Assembly: GCA_037043015.1 (NCBI GenBank)
Contig: CM073325.1
Coordinates: 11,201,001 to 11,265,000, forward strand
Source of the DNA: Bryum argenteum
Taxonomy: Eukaryota > Streptophyta > Bryopsida > Bryales > Bryaceae
Direction of reading: 5' to 3'
DNA: 64,000 nucleotides
The notes beneath the pieces were generated by a model that saw nothing but the letters and a program-made list of their open reading frames with translations, was not told where the DNA came from and did not search any database. Below, piece by piece: positions 47,904-59,158 of this stretch (its first letter is position 1; each line of letters opens with the position of its first letter). The position numbers and the translations under genes are program-made.

Positions 47904-48600
47904 TTTATATAAGGTGTTTATTAGCTATTTTAAAATTTAAAAATATTTTCCCTCTTTGTTTATCAAAATTTTCTCTATTCTTGAAAGTTCTAGTCACTCA
48001 AGCCACTTTATAGTAATTCGGGAAAAATAGGTTGGGTCTTTTTATAAACTATTTGATGATTCGAACATATTTATGGGATCCTTATTGGCTATTACAACCC
48101 TAAAAACCACCTCCATCATGTTAATTTTTAATACAGTTGCATACATCCTTCCTTTTATATTTTCTACCCATTATTCAAAGTTTTGTCGGTAAGGGGTAAT
48201 CTAAAGTATTTGTGAAAAGTGGTTCGGATTTTTCTAAAACCATTTTAATGGTTCCATAAATTTTATAGGATATTAATTAATTACTTTAAATTTATAAACC
48301 CCTTTTCATTAACCCTTTTATATTTACCTCGAAAAGCCCCTTCTACATTGAAATGAAAAATTAATTTCAAAATGACATACATAGATTTAATTAGTTAGTT
48401 AATTACATGGTTTTAGAATTTTCATATCCTTCTATGTACCATTTGAATTCAACACACAATAGACAAACTTTTATTGATGTAGAAAGTACACTACAAAACC
48501 AATCCAATTCAAAACAAATACAATGGTAAAAACTACATCCTTGAAGGTTTGCAACAATTGCAAGCCTTCATAAAATCAAATTCAAGCATCTCAACTACAA
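47904..48600. other. Spacer between the two Harbinger genes
   Basis: AT-rich and non-coding. The two genes converge here, so both 3' ends lie in this stretch. Confidence 0.6.
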
Positions 48601-49414
48601 TCAAGAAGTAGAAGAATCCTTCTTCTTGAGAATCTCTGCAAATGAAGCCGCCATCTGCAAATTTCCTTCCATAGCCAATTTGCGCCCCTCCTTCTCGTTG
48701 TCAATCAACTTCTCTGTCAATTTTAGTTTCATCTTCTCATACTCAAGAAGACCGGAACTAATCAACGAAATGCCTGTAGCTATGGCATCATCACCTTCCA
48801 GAAGTTTGCGCTTCTTTTTGTTGGCGCTGCGGTGCACTTGCCCCTCACATCCAGGATCCCTAGCGGCCTTCGAGCGGGGAGTAGGATTAGAAGTCGCGGA
48901 GGAAGAAGGAGGAGGCGGTGGAGTTTGAAGAATCACATCTTCATCACTCAAAACATGCACATCATTCTCTTTCTCCTTGTACAAAGAAGGGCGCCCCTGA
49001 TCAATACCATTAGGAATGTCATTGACTTTAGCAGTGCCGGAATACATACCATCCAAAAGTGCAAACCATGGAGTCCATGTTGAAGGTGCCGCTCCAATCA
49101 CCGACTGCTTCTTCTTCATGGTACAAACTCCTCATCTTCCCCTATTTCTCCCTTGTTTGTTTGCCAGTACGTGGAGTCTCCTTTGGAAATTGTGTATTGA
49201 TAACGTCGGCGAAATATTCTCAATTTTCTGCCTTGAAAGCCTTCCTATCGTACTCCCAATACTTTTCCTCGACAATTTTGAACAAAAAATGAAGAACTTC
49301 ATCACTCCATTTTCTCTCAGAACTAGCCTTTGAAACCACATTTTGAGTCCCCTCAACCTCTCTAGGGCTATCTTCTAGCATCAACGCCAATAGGCTACCT
49401 CCCGATTCACCCAT
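48601..49414 (-). pseudogene. Harbinger Myb/SANT-like DNA-binding protein, disabled
   Basis: The frame starts at an ATG at 49,414 (MGESGGSLLALMLEDSP). It enters a trihelix/SANT-like domain (RKWSDEVLHFLFKIVEEKYW), followed by EYFADVINTQFPKETPRTG and K-GKMRSLYH. Two tryptophan positions read as stops: TGA at 49,217-49,219 and TAG near 49,145. A frame change near 49.12 kb leads into QSVIGAAPSTWTPWFALLDG and TAKVNDIPNGIDQG, the usual second half of the Harbinger partner. A basic patch (KKKRK) and a C-terminal helix follow to the stop at 48,601. The intact protein binds the element and brings the transposase to DNA. Here a full product is not possible without read-through. Confidence 0.8.
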
Positions 49415-49784
49415 TGCAAAAAAAAGAAGAAAATGACTAAAATTGCTCACAATAGAGCAAACCCTAATCACAACTAGGAGTCTTCTAAACCTCTCTAGTT
49501 AGTCACTGGAGTCCCTGGAGGAGTCCCTGGAGAAGCCCTTTGCAGAGAGACGGTTTAGATTGACGTTCGTGAGGAAGGGTGTTGATTTTAGCATTAATTT
49601 TTGTTTACATTTGTAGCTTGCACGTGATTGGTTGAGCGAAGTGAGGAAGAGGTAAACAAACAGGAGTCGCACGCGAAGAGCGGACTCTTCCGTCTGCCTA
49701 GGTTTGAGCAAACGCGGAGACTTCGCTACCGCACATACGCTTTCAAACCCCGCCGTTTGCTTCATGTGCGCAGGGCAAGTGTCG

Positions 49785-51330
49785 AGGGGTGCCCTATGGG
49801 ACAAATTGTTGTAAGCGTAGTTCAAAGTGGTTTCCGACCCTGAACAGATATTTGCAACTCTTCCACCTTGTCAAGACATGTAGTATGAACACACGCCGTA
49901 GCGTCTTTCTTTTCTTTGAATGTTACATATCTTGCAGTCTACACCAGCACAACACCAACACAACACCAACACATACGATACAAGTCCAAGACCTGTCAAC
50001 GGTGTTGGATAGCTCCATCGATGAGATGCCGAAGTCCTCACCGCGTTTCGATCTGTCCCACGAATTCAGTCTGCTTCACAAGCTCACTGCCAATGAATAC
50101 TGTGGGAGAAGTCGAGAAAGGTGTTTGCAGGAACCGAGTGCCGATGAGGACTAGGGTATGAGTTATCGAGAAAGGTATATGCAGTAACCGGAGGTGTCGT
50201 ATGCAATGGAATTACTTTCGGGCTTGGAAACCACAGGATAGCATGTCTTAAGGCGGACGCTCAACCTGATATTTCCTACGAAGTTCTCTCGTCGCTAATC
50301 ATTCAGATTGTGGTTTATCTCGATTGTTCAGTTTTATGTTATGCCACCCCGTTCCATCGCATTTGGTGCTTCAAAGAAAAACGCTGCGATTGTCAGGTGT
50401 CGAAGGTAGTAATACACCAATCTCAGATGCGTTACTGGGGCAACACGATTCCACTTATGGTTCTTCCACGTGAAAGTGACCTTCCGCCATTAGACATACG
50501 ATGATGCAAGCCCGAAAGGCGATACAGAAACAATAGACACAGATACTGAAAGACTTCGTCGGTAGCATCATTGGCCTGGACTTCGCCATCATGGTTCGAT
50601 GTCACAGTAAGAAAAATGATAAGAATGTAGCAGTTCTTAATTCGTCTCGAGCTCAGATGAAATAGCTCAGACGACTCAACGAACTCTGCACGTCTCTCTC
50701 TGCATCAGGTGAGGAAGCCCGCTCTAATAGCCAAAGCTGAGAGGGCATGATCACGATGCATTTCTTCGAAAGTTGATTGTTAGGGTTTCAAGAGATTGGA
50801 GTGTTTCAACGCATTAGGTCTCTCAATGCAAGAACGCAGACAAGGGAGAAGGGAATTGTTGAGAAGCTCTATGCTCCTTCCTACCACACCATGGTGACAA
50901 ACACCAGGACATTGCGTAAGCTGAGCATCAACAACGACAGCCAGAAAATTAAGAACATTGGTTAATCGACAAGAACCACGTCGTCCAACTGAGAGATACG
51001 AGGATGCACGAACGATGCAGGGGTATGAAAGTTTGAAACTCCGCAGAGGATCGGAACCAGAGAGAACACTGCGATAGCAGGGTCGATCGCGAAGCAGCCT
51101 TTATCGGGAGGGAAGGTGCACCAGACCTAGAACCTAATTGTCCGAGCCTCTGCCGAACCTGCGGTCCAACCCTAACTACGGTGAACGGTCATGCACTGAT
51201 CTGATTTATTCCTGCATGTCCAATCCGATTGGATTCACTCAAAATCCTTGAAACACTTGGTTGTTTAAAATTAGAGAGATTAATAAAAAATCATTTCATA
51301 TCAAACTTTTAATGGGGAGATATGATGTAT
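49785..51330. other. GC-richer intergenic block, possibly an old gene relic
   Basis: From about 49.86 to 51.2 kb base composition is higher in GC than in the flanks, and the sequence has a coding-like look in pieces. An example is the plus frame at 49,789-50,154, with EMPKSSPRFDLSHEFSLLHK. Frames break every 60-120 codons. No domain was recognised, and no splice model could be built. It may be a decayed gene or a leader/promoter block like those of the two genes above. Confidence 0.3.
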
Positions 51331-51993
51331 TTAACCCTAAAGGCCCATGCCTTTTATGGACCTCCAAAAGCAAAAATTGTGATTTTTGATCACCTTGTAC
51401 AAGTTGAGGCATGATTTACTTTTATTTATTTTTCGACGTTCATGCGTATTATTTTCTAAAAAAAATCTAAAACAACGATGTAGCAAAACATGCATTACAT
51501 TGGATATATTTGGTTCAATCAAAGATAGGAACAACGACTAGGTGCCTTCATGAATTTGTGAATTTTGGAAAACCAAGAAGGAACAATTCGGATATTTTGA
51601 ATTTTGACAAATTTCGTGAGAGATTATTCAAAAAATACTAGAAATTGTGAAGGTTGATTTTGTAATTTTTGGAGGCTACCCTTCTGAAATTGACAAACTT
51701 TTTGACTTAGGTCACTTTGGAACTTGAATAATGTTTTAATTATGAATATACTTCTATAAAATAAACTCAAAATAGTCTAAAGCTAAACTACCCCTTTAGG
51801 ACTTGAAACCTAAAATTTCTAAATGAAGGTTTTAAAATTGGAATGTCACTTTGCGAATTTCGCCACAAACACTTTGTTGTATAAAGAGCACTTTTTAAAA
51901 ATCTTAGGCAAAAATATTAATGTTAAGCTCTTTATCCTGCCTACCTGAAATTGCAAAAAGCCATATTGGCTTTCTTGGGCCTTCCGGGGTTAA
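51331..51993 (+). mobile_element. TTAA-flanked element, about 660 bp, related to the copy at 59,648
   Basis: It starts TTAA-CCCTAAAGGCCC and ends GGGCCTTCCGGGG-TTAA, with both TTAAs. Inner segments such as aaaacatgcattacattgga and gtgccttcatgaat are shared with the 59.65-60.56 kb element, which is about 250 bp longer. It is non-coding. Confidence 0.78.
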
Positions 51994-53430
51994 GTAATTT
52001 AATTGTTTGTTTTGAGAAAGTGAATGTAATCTACTATTTAAGCCAAATAGTTTGTTTTGTTTCGTTTAGATTTGCGAGTGACACTATGATCTTGAGAACT
52101 ACCGATCGGATTGGCAATCATGAGGTGTCATTGAAAGCGGAAGTGTTGTAGAATCAAGTTGACGAATCTCAAGATATTGAATTTTCAAGTATTTATCGCC
52201 CCCAAATCACCATAAATTACAAAAATGACCTACTTATATATTTAGAAAAACAATAAGGGCATTGTCTAAGTATTTAAGTGGGTGTGGCAACGCCGTGAGG
52301 ACATAGTAGTCTATTATTCGTTGAATGTAGTTCGTGTTTTTCTTTTTTTCTTCTCTTTTTTGGTTTGGATGCGACATTATGATCTTGAGCATTGCCGCTC
52401 AAATGGGGCCGCATGAGGTGTCGTAGGAAGTGGGTTTTTTGTAGAGTTGTGGAAAACGATATAGATTACGGATTGCGATACAGTTTGGCACATTTTGAGA
52501 TATTAAATTTCCAAATTTCATTAAATTATGGACCCCAAATCACCAAAAAGTACAAATATAACCTAATTTTAGGAAAGCAAGAGGGGCATGGTCAAAGTAC
52601 TTAAGTGAGAGTGACAACGCCGCGAGGCATACTAGTCCATTATCTAAGCCATGTAGTTTGTTTTGTTTTGCAAGTAACATCATAATCTCGGAAACCACCG
52701 ATCGGATCGGGCCGCATGTGATATCATTGGAAGTATGTTTTTTGTACAGTTGTGGAAAACAATCGGATCTTAAAACATGTGGACAATATTGAGATATTAG
52801 ATTTCTAAGTATTTATAGCCTCCAAATCACCAAAAATTACAGGAATGACTTTAATTTTTTTATGAGCTTGGCAGTGCCTTGGGGACGTACTAGTTTATTA
52901 TTAAGGCAGGTAGTACGTTACTTGTTTTGTTTTGCAAGTGACATTATGATCTTGGGCATCGTCGATCGGATTTGGGCACATGAATAGTAGTTGTAAGGAG
53001 TTTTTTTGTAGAGGTGTTGAATTGCAAATTGGACTTTTGATACCTAAGTATTGAATCTCAAAGGTACTATGGCCCCAAAAGTACTAAAATATATTTGGGT
53101 AAACGTGGTAATGCTACGGAGACGTACTAGTCTATACTATGGCATGTAATTTTTTTTTAAATTTTTTTTTTTAATTTCTTTTCTTTTCTTTCCTTTTCTT
53201 TTCTTTTCTTTGTCTTGAATGACATTATGATCTCACGTATTGCTAGTTGGATCACGGCGCATGAGGTGTGCTTGGAAGCAGATTTTTTTGGGTAGAGGTT
53301 AGAGCTACAATCCAATCAAAATTCTTGCCCAAGAATCCTGAGATATTGAATTCCCATGGTCCCATAAATACTGGAAATTATTTTTATGTGCGTCGCAATG
53401 CCGTGGGAACGTGCTAGTATATAATCAAGA
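51994..53430 (+). repeat. Diverged tandem array, about 265-300 bp unit, five copies
   Basis: A motif like gtgacattatgatcttg-gca followed by 'gatcgg' and 'gcatgaggtgtc' recurs at about 52,078, 52,373, 52,674, 52,938 and 53,218. Each unit continues with 'gagatattgaatttccaag', 'cccc-aatcac-aaaattac' and a 'ggcaacgccg-gaggacatactagt' stretch. Copies differ by many substitutions and small indels, so the array is old. No coding frame persists across units. Confidence 0.7.
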
Positions 53431-54323
53431 TTATTATACGGTTTGACAACTAAGTATTAGATATCAATCACAAAATGTGGAAATGTTTTTATGGTTACAC
53501 AAGATAGATGCTTTGCCACTCACTAGTGCATGATACAATATGATGTTCAAAACATTGATTAAATTTTTTGTATTTTGGATCTGACCGACTAGCTAATTAT
53601 GAATCATACACAAATGTTGTAGAGCTTGAAGAAGTTGTTTCAGAAATGAACCACAAAGTATCATTTAACCATATGGTTGGGCCTTGAGTCTCAAATATTG
53701 CACTAGTTCATAGAGTCATTTGGAAAAATCTATATGGTTGTGAATGCATCTTATATATAGAATTATGAATGCAAGCTCTGATTTCTAAACTCTTCAAATT
53801 TCTCTCAAAATTGGGGTTTCGCCGACAATTTTCAATTTTAAAGTAAATTTTAAGTTGTCTTTCTTGAACTATGTATAAAAATACTTCCTTACAACAATTT
53901 TAAAGGATGGAAAAATTTGATTGTACATTCTTCCAAATTAAACCCTTGATCACTACATTTAAAACAATAATGAAGATACTCCATTTTACTTTAAGTGGTT
54001 GATGAAATCTAATGGTTGGTTGTAGGTTAAACTACATAGGATCAAGATGACATAATTATACACATAGTCTCTTTATGATACATATTTGGTACACACAAGT
54101 TTTTGCATATTAGAAATTAGGTTGAAGTTTTTGGTATAACTATACCACGAGACATCCGAGTTAATGTCCCTTTTCAATGTAAGGATGTAACAAGAATATA
54201 AGAAAGTGTATTGGAATAACACATCAACATTTGTTGATCAAAATTAAACCACGACCATAGCTTATTGTCTACACATGATTGTTGTCATTGCTCTAATGAA
54301 ATGTGATTGAGAAATTGATTGGA
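53431..54323. other. AT-rich intergenic, nothing recognised
   Basis: No gene, RNA signature or repeat shared with other parts of the window. Confidence 0.4.
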
Positions 54324-54524
54324 TCAAGGTGATTGGCTCTCCAAACGAGCTTGATGTGCTCGAAACTCTTCACGAATGTCTTCACGAATTTCATCAGAGA
54401 ATCCAAGAGGGAGGTCGTCAACTTCATCAATTGGTGTATGTTCATCATCATCTAGAGGTGGTTTTGAGTAGCTAGGAATTGGAATACCTACATTGTCAAC
54501 CAAACAAGTCTTAGAGTAGTGCAA
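54324..54524 (-). other. Possible isolated coding exon (acidic C-terminal-like segment)
   Basis: The minus-strand frame of 66 codons has an unusually protein-like composition for this AT-rich setting (DDDEHTPIDEVDDLPLGF, then EEFRAHQARL) and ends in a stop. An AG at about 54,490 (caatgtag) could be a splice acceptor. No partner exon or family was recognised, so it may be the last exon or a relic of an unidentified gene or element. Confidence 0.25.
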
Positions 54525-55659
54525 TCTAAATTAAGCTAATGACTTAACGAAGTTATATTTTCTAATCATTCAAACATAAATCAAAATTCAACCTTCAATT
54601 TAAAGTTTTGATGTTCTCACTTACACAAACAATATACTTCCTCAAATAAATAACTCGACAAATAATTAAGATTTCTCTTCTTTTGCAACTAATTAATAAA
54701 AAACACATCAACTTCAACAATTAGACAAATAAATACCCATATTTATAGTATCAATGTCAACTCTACTAACGTACAATTAGATAATATGAGAACATCAATT
54801 TAATCCGATCCAAGTTAAGGTGTTTCAACAAACTTCTAGTGGTTATGTTTCATCAACAAGAAACCCATAAAACCCAACAAACAGAGGTATTTCAATGTTG
54901 TCGTTGACGAATGAGTAGTAAATGAATCTCAACTTCTATTGTGTCCAAATGGATACTAATTCTTGGAGAATGAACATGCATGCAAAGTGTATTGTGTGCA
55001 ATTAGATACCAAATCTTAGAGAATGGACATGCTTGCTACAATTCACTAAGTGTCACAACTACTACACTCACTAATCCAAAAACTCAAGTAACAATTGAGA
55101 TGTTCCCAATTTTAAATTGCCAATTTCATATCTGCCCATCACATTTGTTACCATAAGGTCATTCATTTTCTCTCGAGAGACTCTTGGAATGCTTTTTTGA
55201 GAAAAAAACATTAATTTTTTGGAAAAGTCTCAATTTAACAAATTTGTCCTTTCAAAGTTCAATTAAATACTCTCTCTTCCCTTGTCCGTCCTTACATTTC
55301 CCTTTTCCGAATGATCAAGTGGTTGCTACATGAGAGGAAGTATGGAGAGTAGAAACAATGACATGGAATACCTTTTTAGCTTTGGATATTGCTTTGGGAT
55401 CTACATGGCAATAAATAACGTGACACAATAAATGCATTTCAAAATTACCGGGCACCACTGCTTGGAATCCCACATTGTAAGGAGCAAAAAACAAAGAAAA
55501 GGAAGACAAAGTACCATGTTGCCTTCCCCTCTCGTGTGTGTGGATTTGGGCCTAAGATGAACTTGACGGACGGGTTTGTTTTGGTCGACCATGCCAATGC
55601 CACAGTGGTGAAGGATAAGGAGAGGAGGAGGAGGAGGAAAGCGCACACAGTTGACTGAC
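54525..55659. other. AT-rich spacer and 3' region of the lipid-transfer gene
   Basis: From about 55.66 kb down to about 55.3 kb the sequence should contain the remaining 3' exon or exons and 3' untranslated region of the lipid-transfer protein gene, which could not be placed. Below that nothing was recognised. Confidence 0.35.
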
Positions 55660-56623
55660 CTTCGCAAGATTGGTGAGGAGGGACGTGATACTTGCAAGCA
55701 GCAGGCAAGCCCAGGATCTGCTTCATGTCGAAGCCCTGCGCCGTGGTGGCGGCGTAGCACAGGCACTCCGGGGACAGCAGCAGCTCGCTCAGCGCCATGC
55801 AACAGCCGTGGCTCACCGGGTCCGCGCCTTTGCCCTTGATGGCATCCGTGCACGGCACCAGCTCCACCACCGCCCCATTGCACCGCTCGATCACGCCCGC
55901 CTCCACTGCCACTAGCGCCGCACTTCCCACCTGCCCCTCCCACCCACCACCCACCACCTCATCACGTCACCACAACTGGATTGCATCGCCAGCATCAATC
56001 CTCTCCCCAGACTCTTCCCATTCTCGATCCGAACCCATCACGACCATCAACTCAATATCATCCTTCGTACTCGCTTACTTTGCCATTTCCAAACTTCCAT
56101 ATAGCTACAGTTGAACGCTCGTGGACAAGGTTTTCTAGACAGTTCAATGTCGTAACTTCATCAATAATTTAGTTCAGAACAAATTGGCATGCTGGAAAGA
56201 AGGAAAGTAGGAAGGAAAAAGGTGATTTCATGAATAAAAAAGTGAGAAGACGACAAAGAAAACTATAAGTATGTGGACGAAAATGTGCAGCTCAAGTAAG
56301 TAAGAATTAACAGCTGAATGGTATGAAAGAGATAGACTTGGTATATAAGAGCTCAGTTTTCATGATTCCACATGCATTGTTGCCAGTTTAACGAAATTGA
56401 GGCTTCAGCTGCTAGATGGGAGACTCCTCTCGTTCATGTGCTCGCACTAGTTCGACCAAAGATCTAGCAATTGCAGCTGCTTACGCAGGAAAAAGGCCAG
56501 ATCAATCATATGCTCGTTCCCCGCATTGCATAGAATTAGTAGTTAAAGGAATTCTTTGATTGAATGCGACGGATGTTTAGAAAACTGTTGTTTTACCAGG
56601 AGCAGGAGAAGAAGGGCAGCCAT
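55660..56623 (-). CDS. Non-specific lipid-transfer protein (eight-cysteine), 3' end unresolved
   Basis: Exon 1 is 56,623-56,597 (nine codons, MAALLLLLL, then GTAAAA). Exon 2 starts after GGGGCAG at 55,930 and runs to about 55,660. Joined, the first 20 residues form a signal peptide ending ...VAVEA. The mature part has eight cysteines at 26, 36, 52, 53, 65, 67, 88 and 98. The pattern is C-X9-C-X15-CC-X11-CXC-X20-C-X9-C, within the normal nsLTP range, with Leu in the CXC. Such proteins are secreted and bind lipids in a small hydrophobic cavity, and are used in cuticle formation and defence. A donor GAAG|GTCAGT follows the last cysteine. If it is not used, the frame runs on with a hydrophobic tail for about 70 codons. 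A GPI-anchored (LTPG) form is possible. Confidence 0.8.
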
Positions 56624-57271
56624 TCTTTGCGATGTGTTGATGTTGTTGACCTGGTAGCACATGATTTGAATTCTCGTTCGGAGAGGCAGTAGTCAAGTAG
56701 TAGTTCGTCTTCTTCTTCAAAAGAATGCTGAAGAGGAGCTGAAAATGAAGCTCCAAAGAGCCTGGCCATTCCACTTATGGTGAGCGAAGTGTAGAGACTC
56801 TAAACAGTAGGCAAGGGAGGTGGACAGGTGAAACTCCAAACGTTAGATTCACCAGAAACTATAACTACCTCGCTCCATATCTCTCTCTCTCTCTTTTTGG
56901 ATCATGGTACGATTTGGTAGTCTTTACAAAATTTGGGCATTGCATCAAAACTTTGAATTATGGAAAATATGATAGCAAAAAGTTTGGTCTAAGCGTTTCT
57001 CTAAGAGTTGCTCACTTTTGGAAGTTTGAGCAGGCAACTTTCATTAGAGTTGGAACTTCTTGTAGTACTAGGCATTTTTTTCATGATAATGCATGGTTGT
57101 GATTTGTGCAAAGAAATCAACTCATGGCATGTGGGTCATAACATTCAAGATGGTATGAACTTGTGAATGCAGCTTCTGTTATTGGGTGTTTACCTGTAAC
57201 GATCCTTGACGCAAAATTGTCTAAGTCGTCAAAAATGACCTTCTTATACTTCAGAGAAAAAAAAGATTAAT
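56624..57271. other. Upstream region of the lipid-transfer gene and spacer
   Basis: A (CT)n tract at about 56,880-56,894 may belong to the promoter, since pyrimidine tracts are common in plant core promoters. No TATA box was assigned and no other gene was seen. Confidence 0.35.
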
Positions 57272-58153
57272 TGGACCCCTAAACGCGCAAAATGTTTGAT
57301 GGGTCATATATCTTCTTCATCCAAATTCAGTTTTGGATGAAATTTGTTGGATTGGATTCTAAATGAAGTCTGGGTGAAAGCCTTTAAAAAATTCAAGATG
57401 TTGCAAATTCATGGCATGAATTCTTGTAACGGTTTCTTAGTTTCTGCTTTTTAAAACATGAAGCATGTTTTACTATTCCAATCTCCTATTTTGAATCAAG
57501 ATTTTTTATTTACTTTATTTATTTTTTATTTTTTCAATTTACAAAAACGTAATCTCAAGATAGTTTCCAATAAACATCTTGTTGGAAGTTTTTTAGATCC
57601 AAATACTTTTGGTGTTAGATTTGTTATGATATTTCTACAATGAAAGGCATTTTCTCACCATTGCAAGGCTATTCTTTGAGCCAAGAAATCTCTTTGCTAC
57701 ATTTGCTTGGTACTAGGGTGTTTTCGAGATGGATGTGAATGACTTTCAATTGATGATTTTATAATTGCAATTGGTTTGTTGGTAGTATTTTCACTCCAAA
57801 GTAAAAAATTATGCAATTTTGTAAAAATGATGGAATAAACTATAAAATTTTGTAAAAATGATGGAATTTTGTAAAAATGATGGAATAAACTACAAAATTT
57901 TGTAAAAATGATGGAATTTTGTAAAAATGATGGAATTTTGTAAAAATGATGGAATTTTGTAAAAATGATGGAATTTTGTAAAAATGATGGAATTTCGTAA
58001 AAATGATGGAATATGTTATGATCTTGTAATCTATGCAACCTCATGACTCAAATTTTGGTTCACATGGTCTACAAATAGGTCCGTTACAAGTTTATACGGT
58101 TGATATCCAAAAACCTTGCCTTTATGACATTTCTTTCAAAATCGTGCTTTTAA
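57272..58153 (+). mobile_element. TTAA-flanked element, 980-bp subfamily, eroded copy D
   Basis: The left end reads TGGA-CCCCTAAACGCGC, so the target TTAA has decayed. The body follows the other copies (catatatcttcttcatccaa, then 'ttttggatgaaat'). It meets the next copy at the TTAA at 58,150-58,153, with no clear right terminal repeat of its own. It contains the 19-bp minisatellite at 57.82-58.01 kb. Confidence 0.65.
57821..58013. repeat. 19-bp minisatellite
   Basis: The unit gtaaaaatgatggaatttt is repeated about eight times, mixed with a longer form containing ataaactacaaaa. The seed is recognisable as the single 'ggaaatgatggtattttgta' of the sister elements at 43.27 and 58.91 kb. Confidence 0.8.
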
Positions 58154-59129
58154 CCCCTAAACGTCCCTAGTGTCGAAAAACGACATTTTGGATGAAGGGC
58201 AGAAACTTTGAAGAGCCATAACTTCTTCATCCGGACTCCGTTTTTGACGAAATCACTTGGGTTGGGTCCCAAATTAAGTCTAGTTTGTGTGGTACAAATT
58301 GCAGACCCATACAATGAAGTATGAATTAATGGCATGCATTTTAGTGACAGCAGCTTTTGGTTTTGAGATTTCAAACATTGGGCATGTTTCACCATTGCAA
58401 GCCAATTATGCAAAACCAAAAATAGTTTTTCATGAATTTTTTTTACATAAGTATGATCTTTAGATGTATTCTAACAACTTTCTAGTTGCAAGTTTCTTGA
58501 TCCAAATAACTTTGCTAGTGGATTTGCGATGATGTTTCTACAATGAAAAAAGTGAAAAAATGGATGATTTTTGAGGAGCTAGATCTCCTTCATCCACCGT
58601 TAGATTTCGACTTTAGTCTTTGGGATAGAGTCCAATCATAATCTATTTTAAGTGGTAGAAACCTTAACCTAATTGAAGATGTATTGAAGATAGGGCATGG
58701 ATTTGAGTGCAAAGGGTCTAGTTTTGGACTATTTTTCCTTTGTAAATTTTGAGGCAGTTTTCACCATTGGAAGGCTACTATTTGAGCCAAGATATTTTTT
58801 TGATGAATTTTTTTGGTACAAAAGTTTTTTTGAGATGAAGATGAACAACTTTCTAGTTGGTGATTTTTTGATTGCAAATTTCATGTTGGTAGTATTTTCA
58901 CTTCAAAGTGGAAATGATGGTATTTTGTAGCCTGTTTTGCGCACTAATACGTTACGATCTCCCATCTATGAGGTCCCATGAGTCAAGTTTTGGCCCACAT
59001 GATCTACTACAAGTCTATTACAAGTTTGTACGGTTAAGATCTGAATAGCTTATCTTTATTTTCATCTATATCACTTTTTTTGAAAATGAGTTTTTGGCTA
59101 AAAATACCCCAAGGACGTTTAGGGGTTAA
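58150..59129 (+). mobile_element. TTAA-flanked element, 980-bp subfamily, copy E (best preserved)
   Basis: It starts TTAA-CCCCTAAACGTCCC and ends GGACGTTTAGGGG-TTAA, 980 bp. It has the cleanest terminal repeat of the family (about 17 bp) and a left-end palindrome GTCGAAAAACGAC. The internal site ctattttaagtggtag at about 58,644 is the uninterrupted version of the site into which another element inserted in the neighbouring copy. It is non-coding. Confidence 0.87.
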
Positions 59130-59158
59130 GCTAAAAAGAGCCAAATATATAAAAGGAA

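Larger units (their letters stand above)
46135..49780 (+). mobile_element. PIF/Harbinger DNA transposon with TIRs and AGT target duplication
   Basis: The inverted ends are TGCCCTGGGCACATGAAG at 46,138 and the inverse of TGCCCTGCGCACATGAAG ending at 49,777. They extend to about 26 bp with two mismatches. AGT flanks both sides (46,135-46,137 and 49,778-49,780), the 3-bp duplication expected of this superfamily. The element is 3,640 bp with two convergent genes: a DDE transposase (plus) and a Myb/SANT-like DNA-binding protein (minus). The transposase frame is open, but the partner gene is damaged. Confidence 0.88.

Noticed and set aside
45771-49799. 13-bp direct repeat aggggtgccctat on both sides of the Harbinger/CACTA block as a target duplication
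   Set aside because: A match of this length between two sites is expected by chance in 64 kb. The shorter AGT and TCG flanks fit the known superfamilies better.
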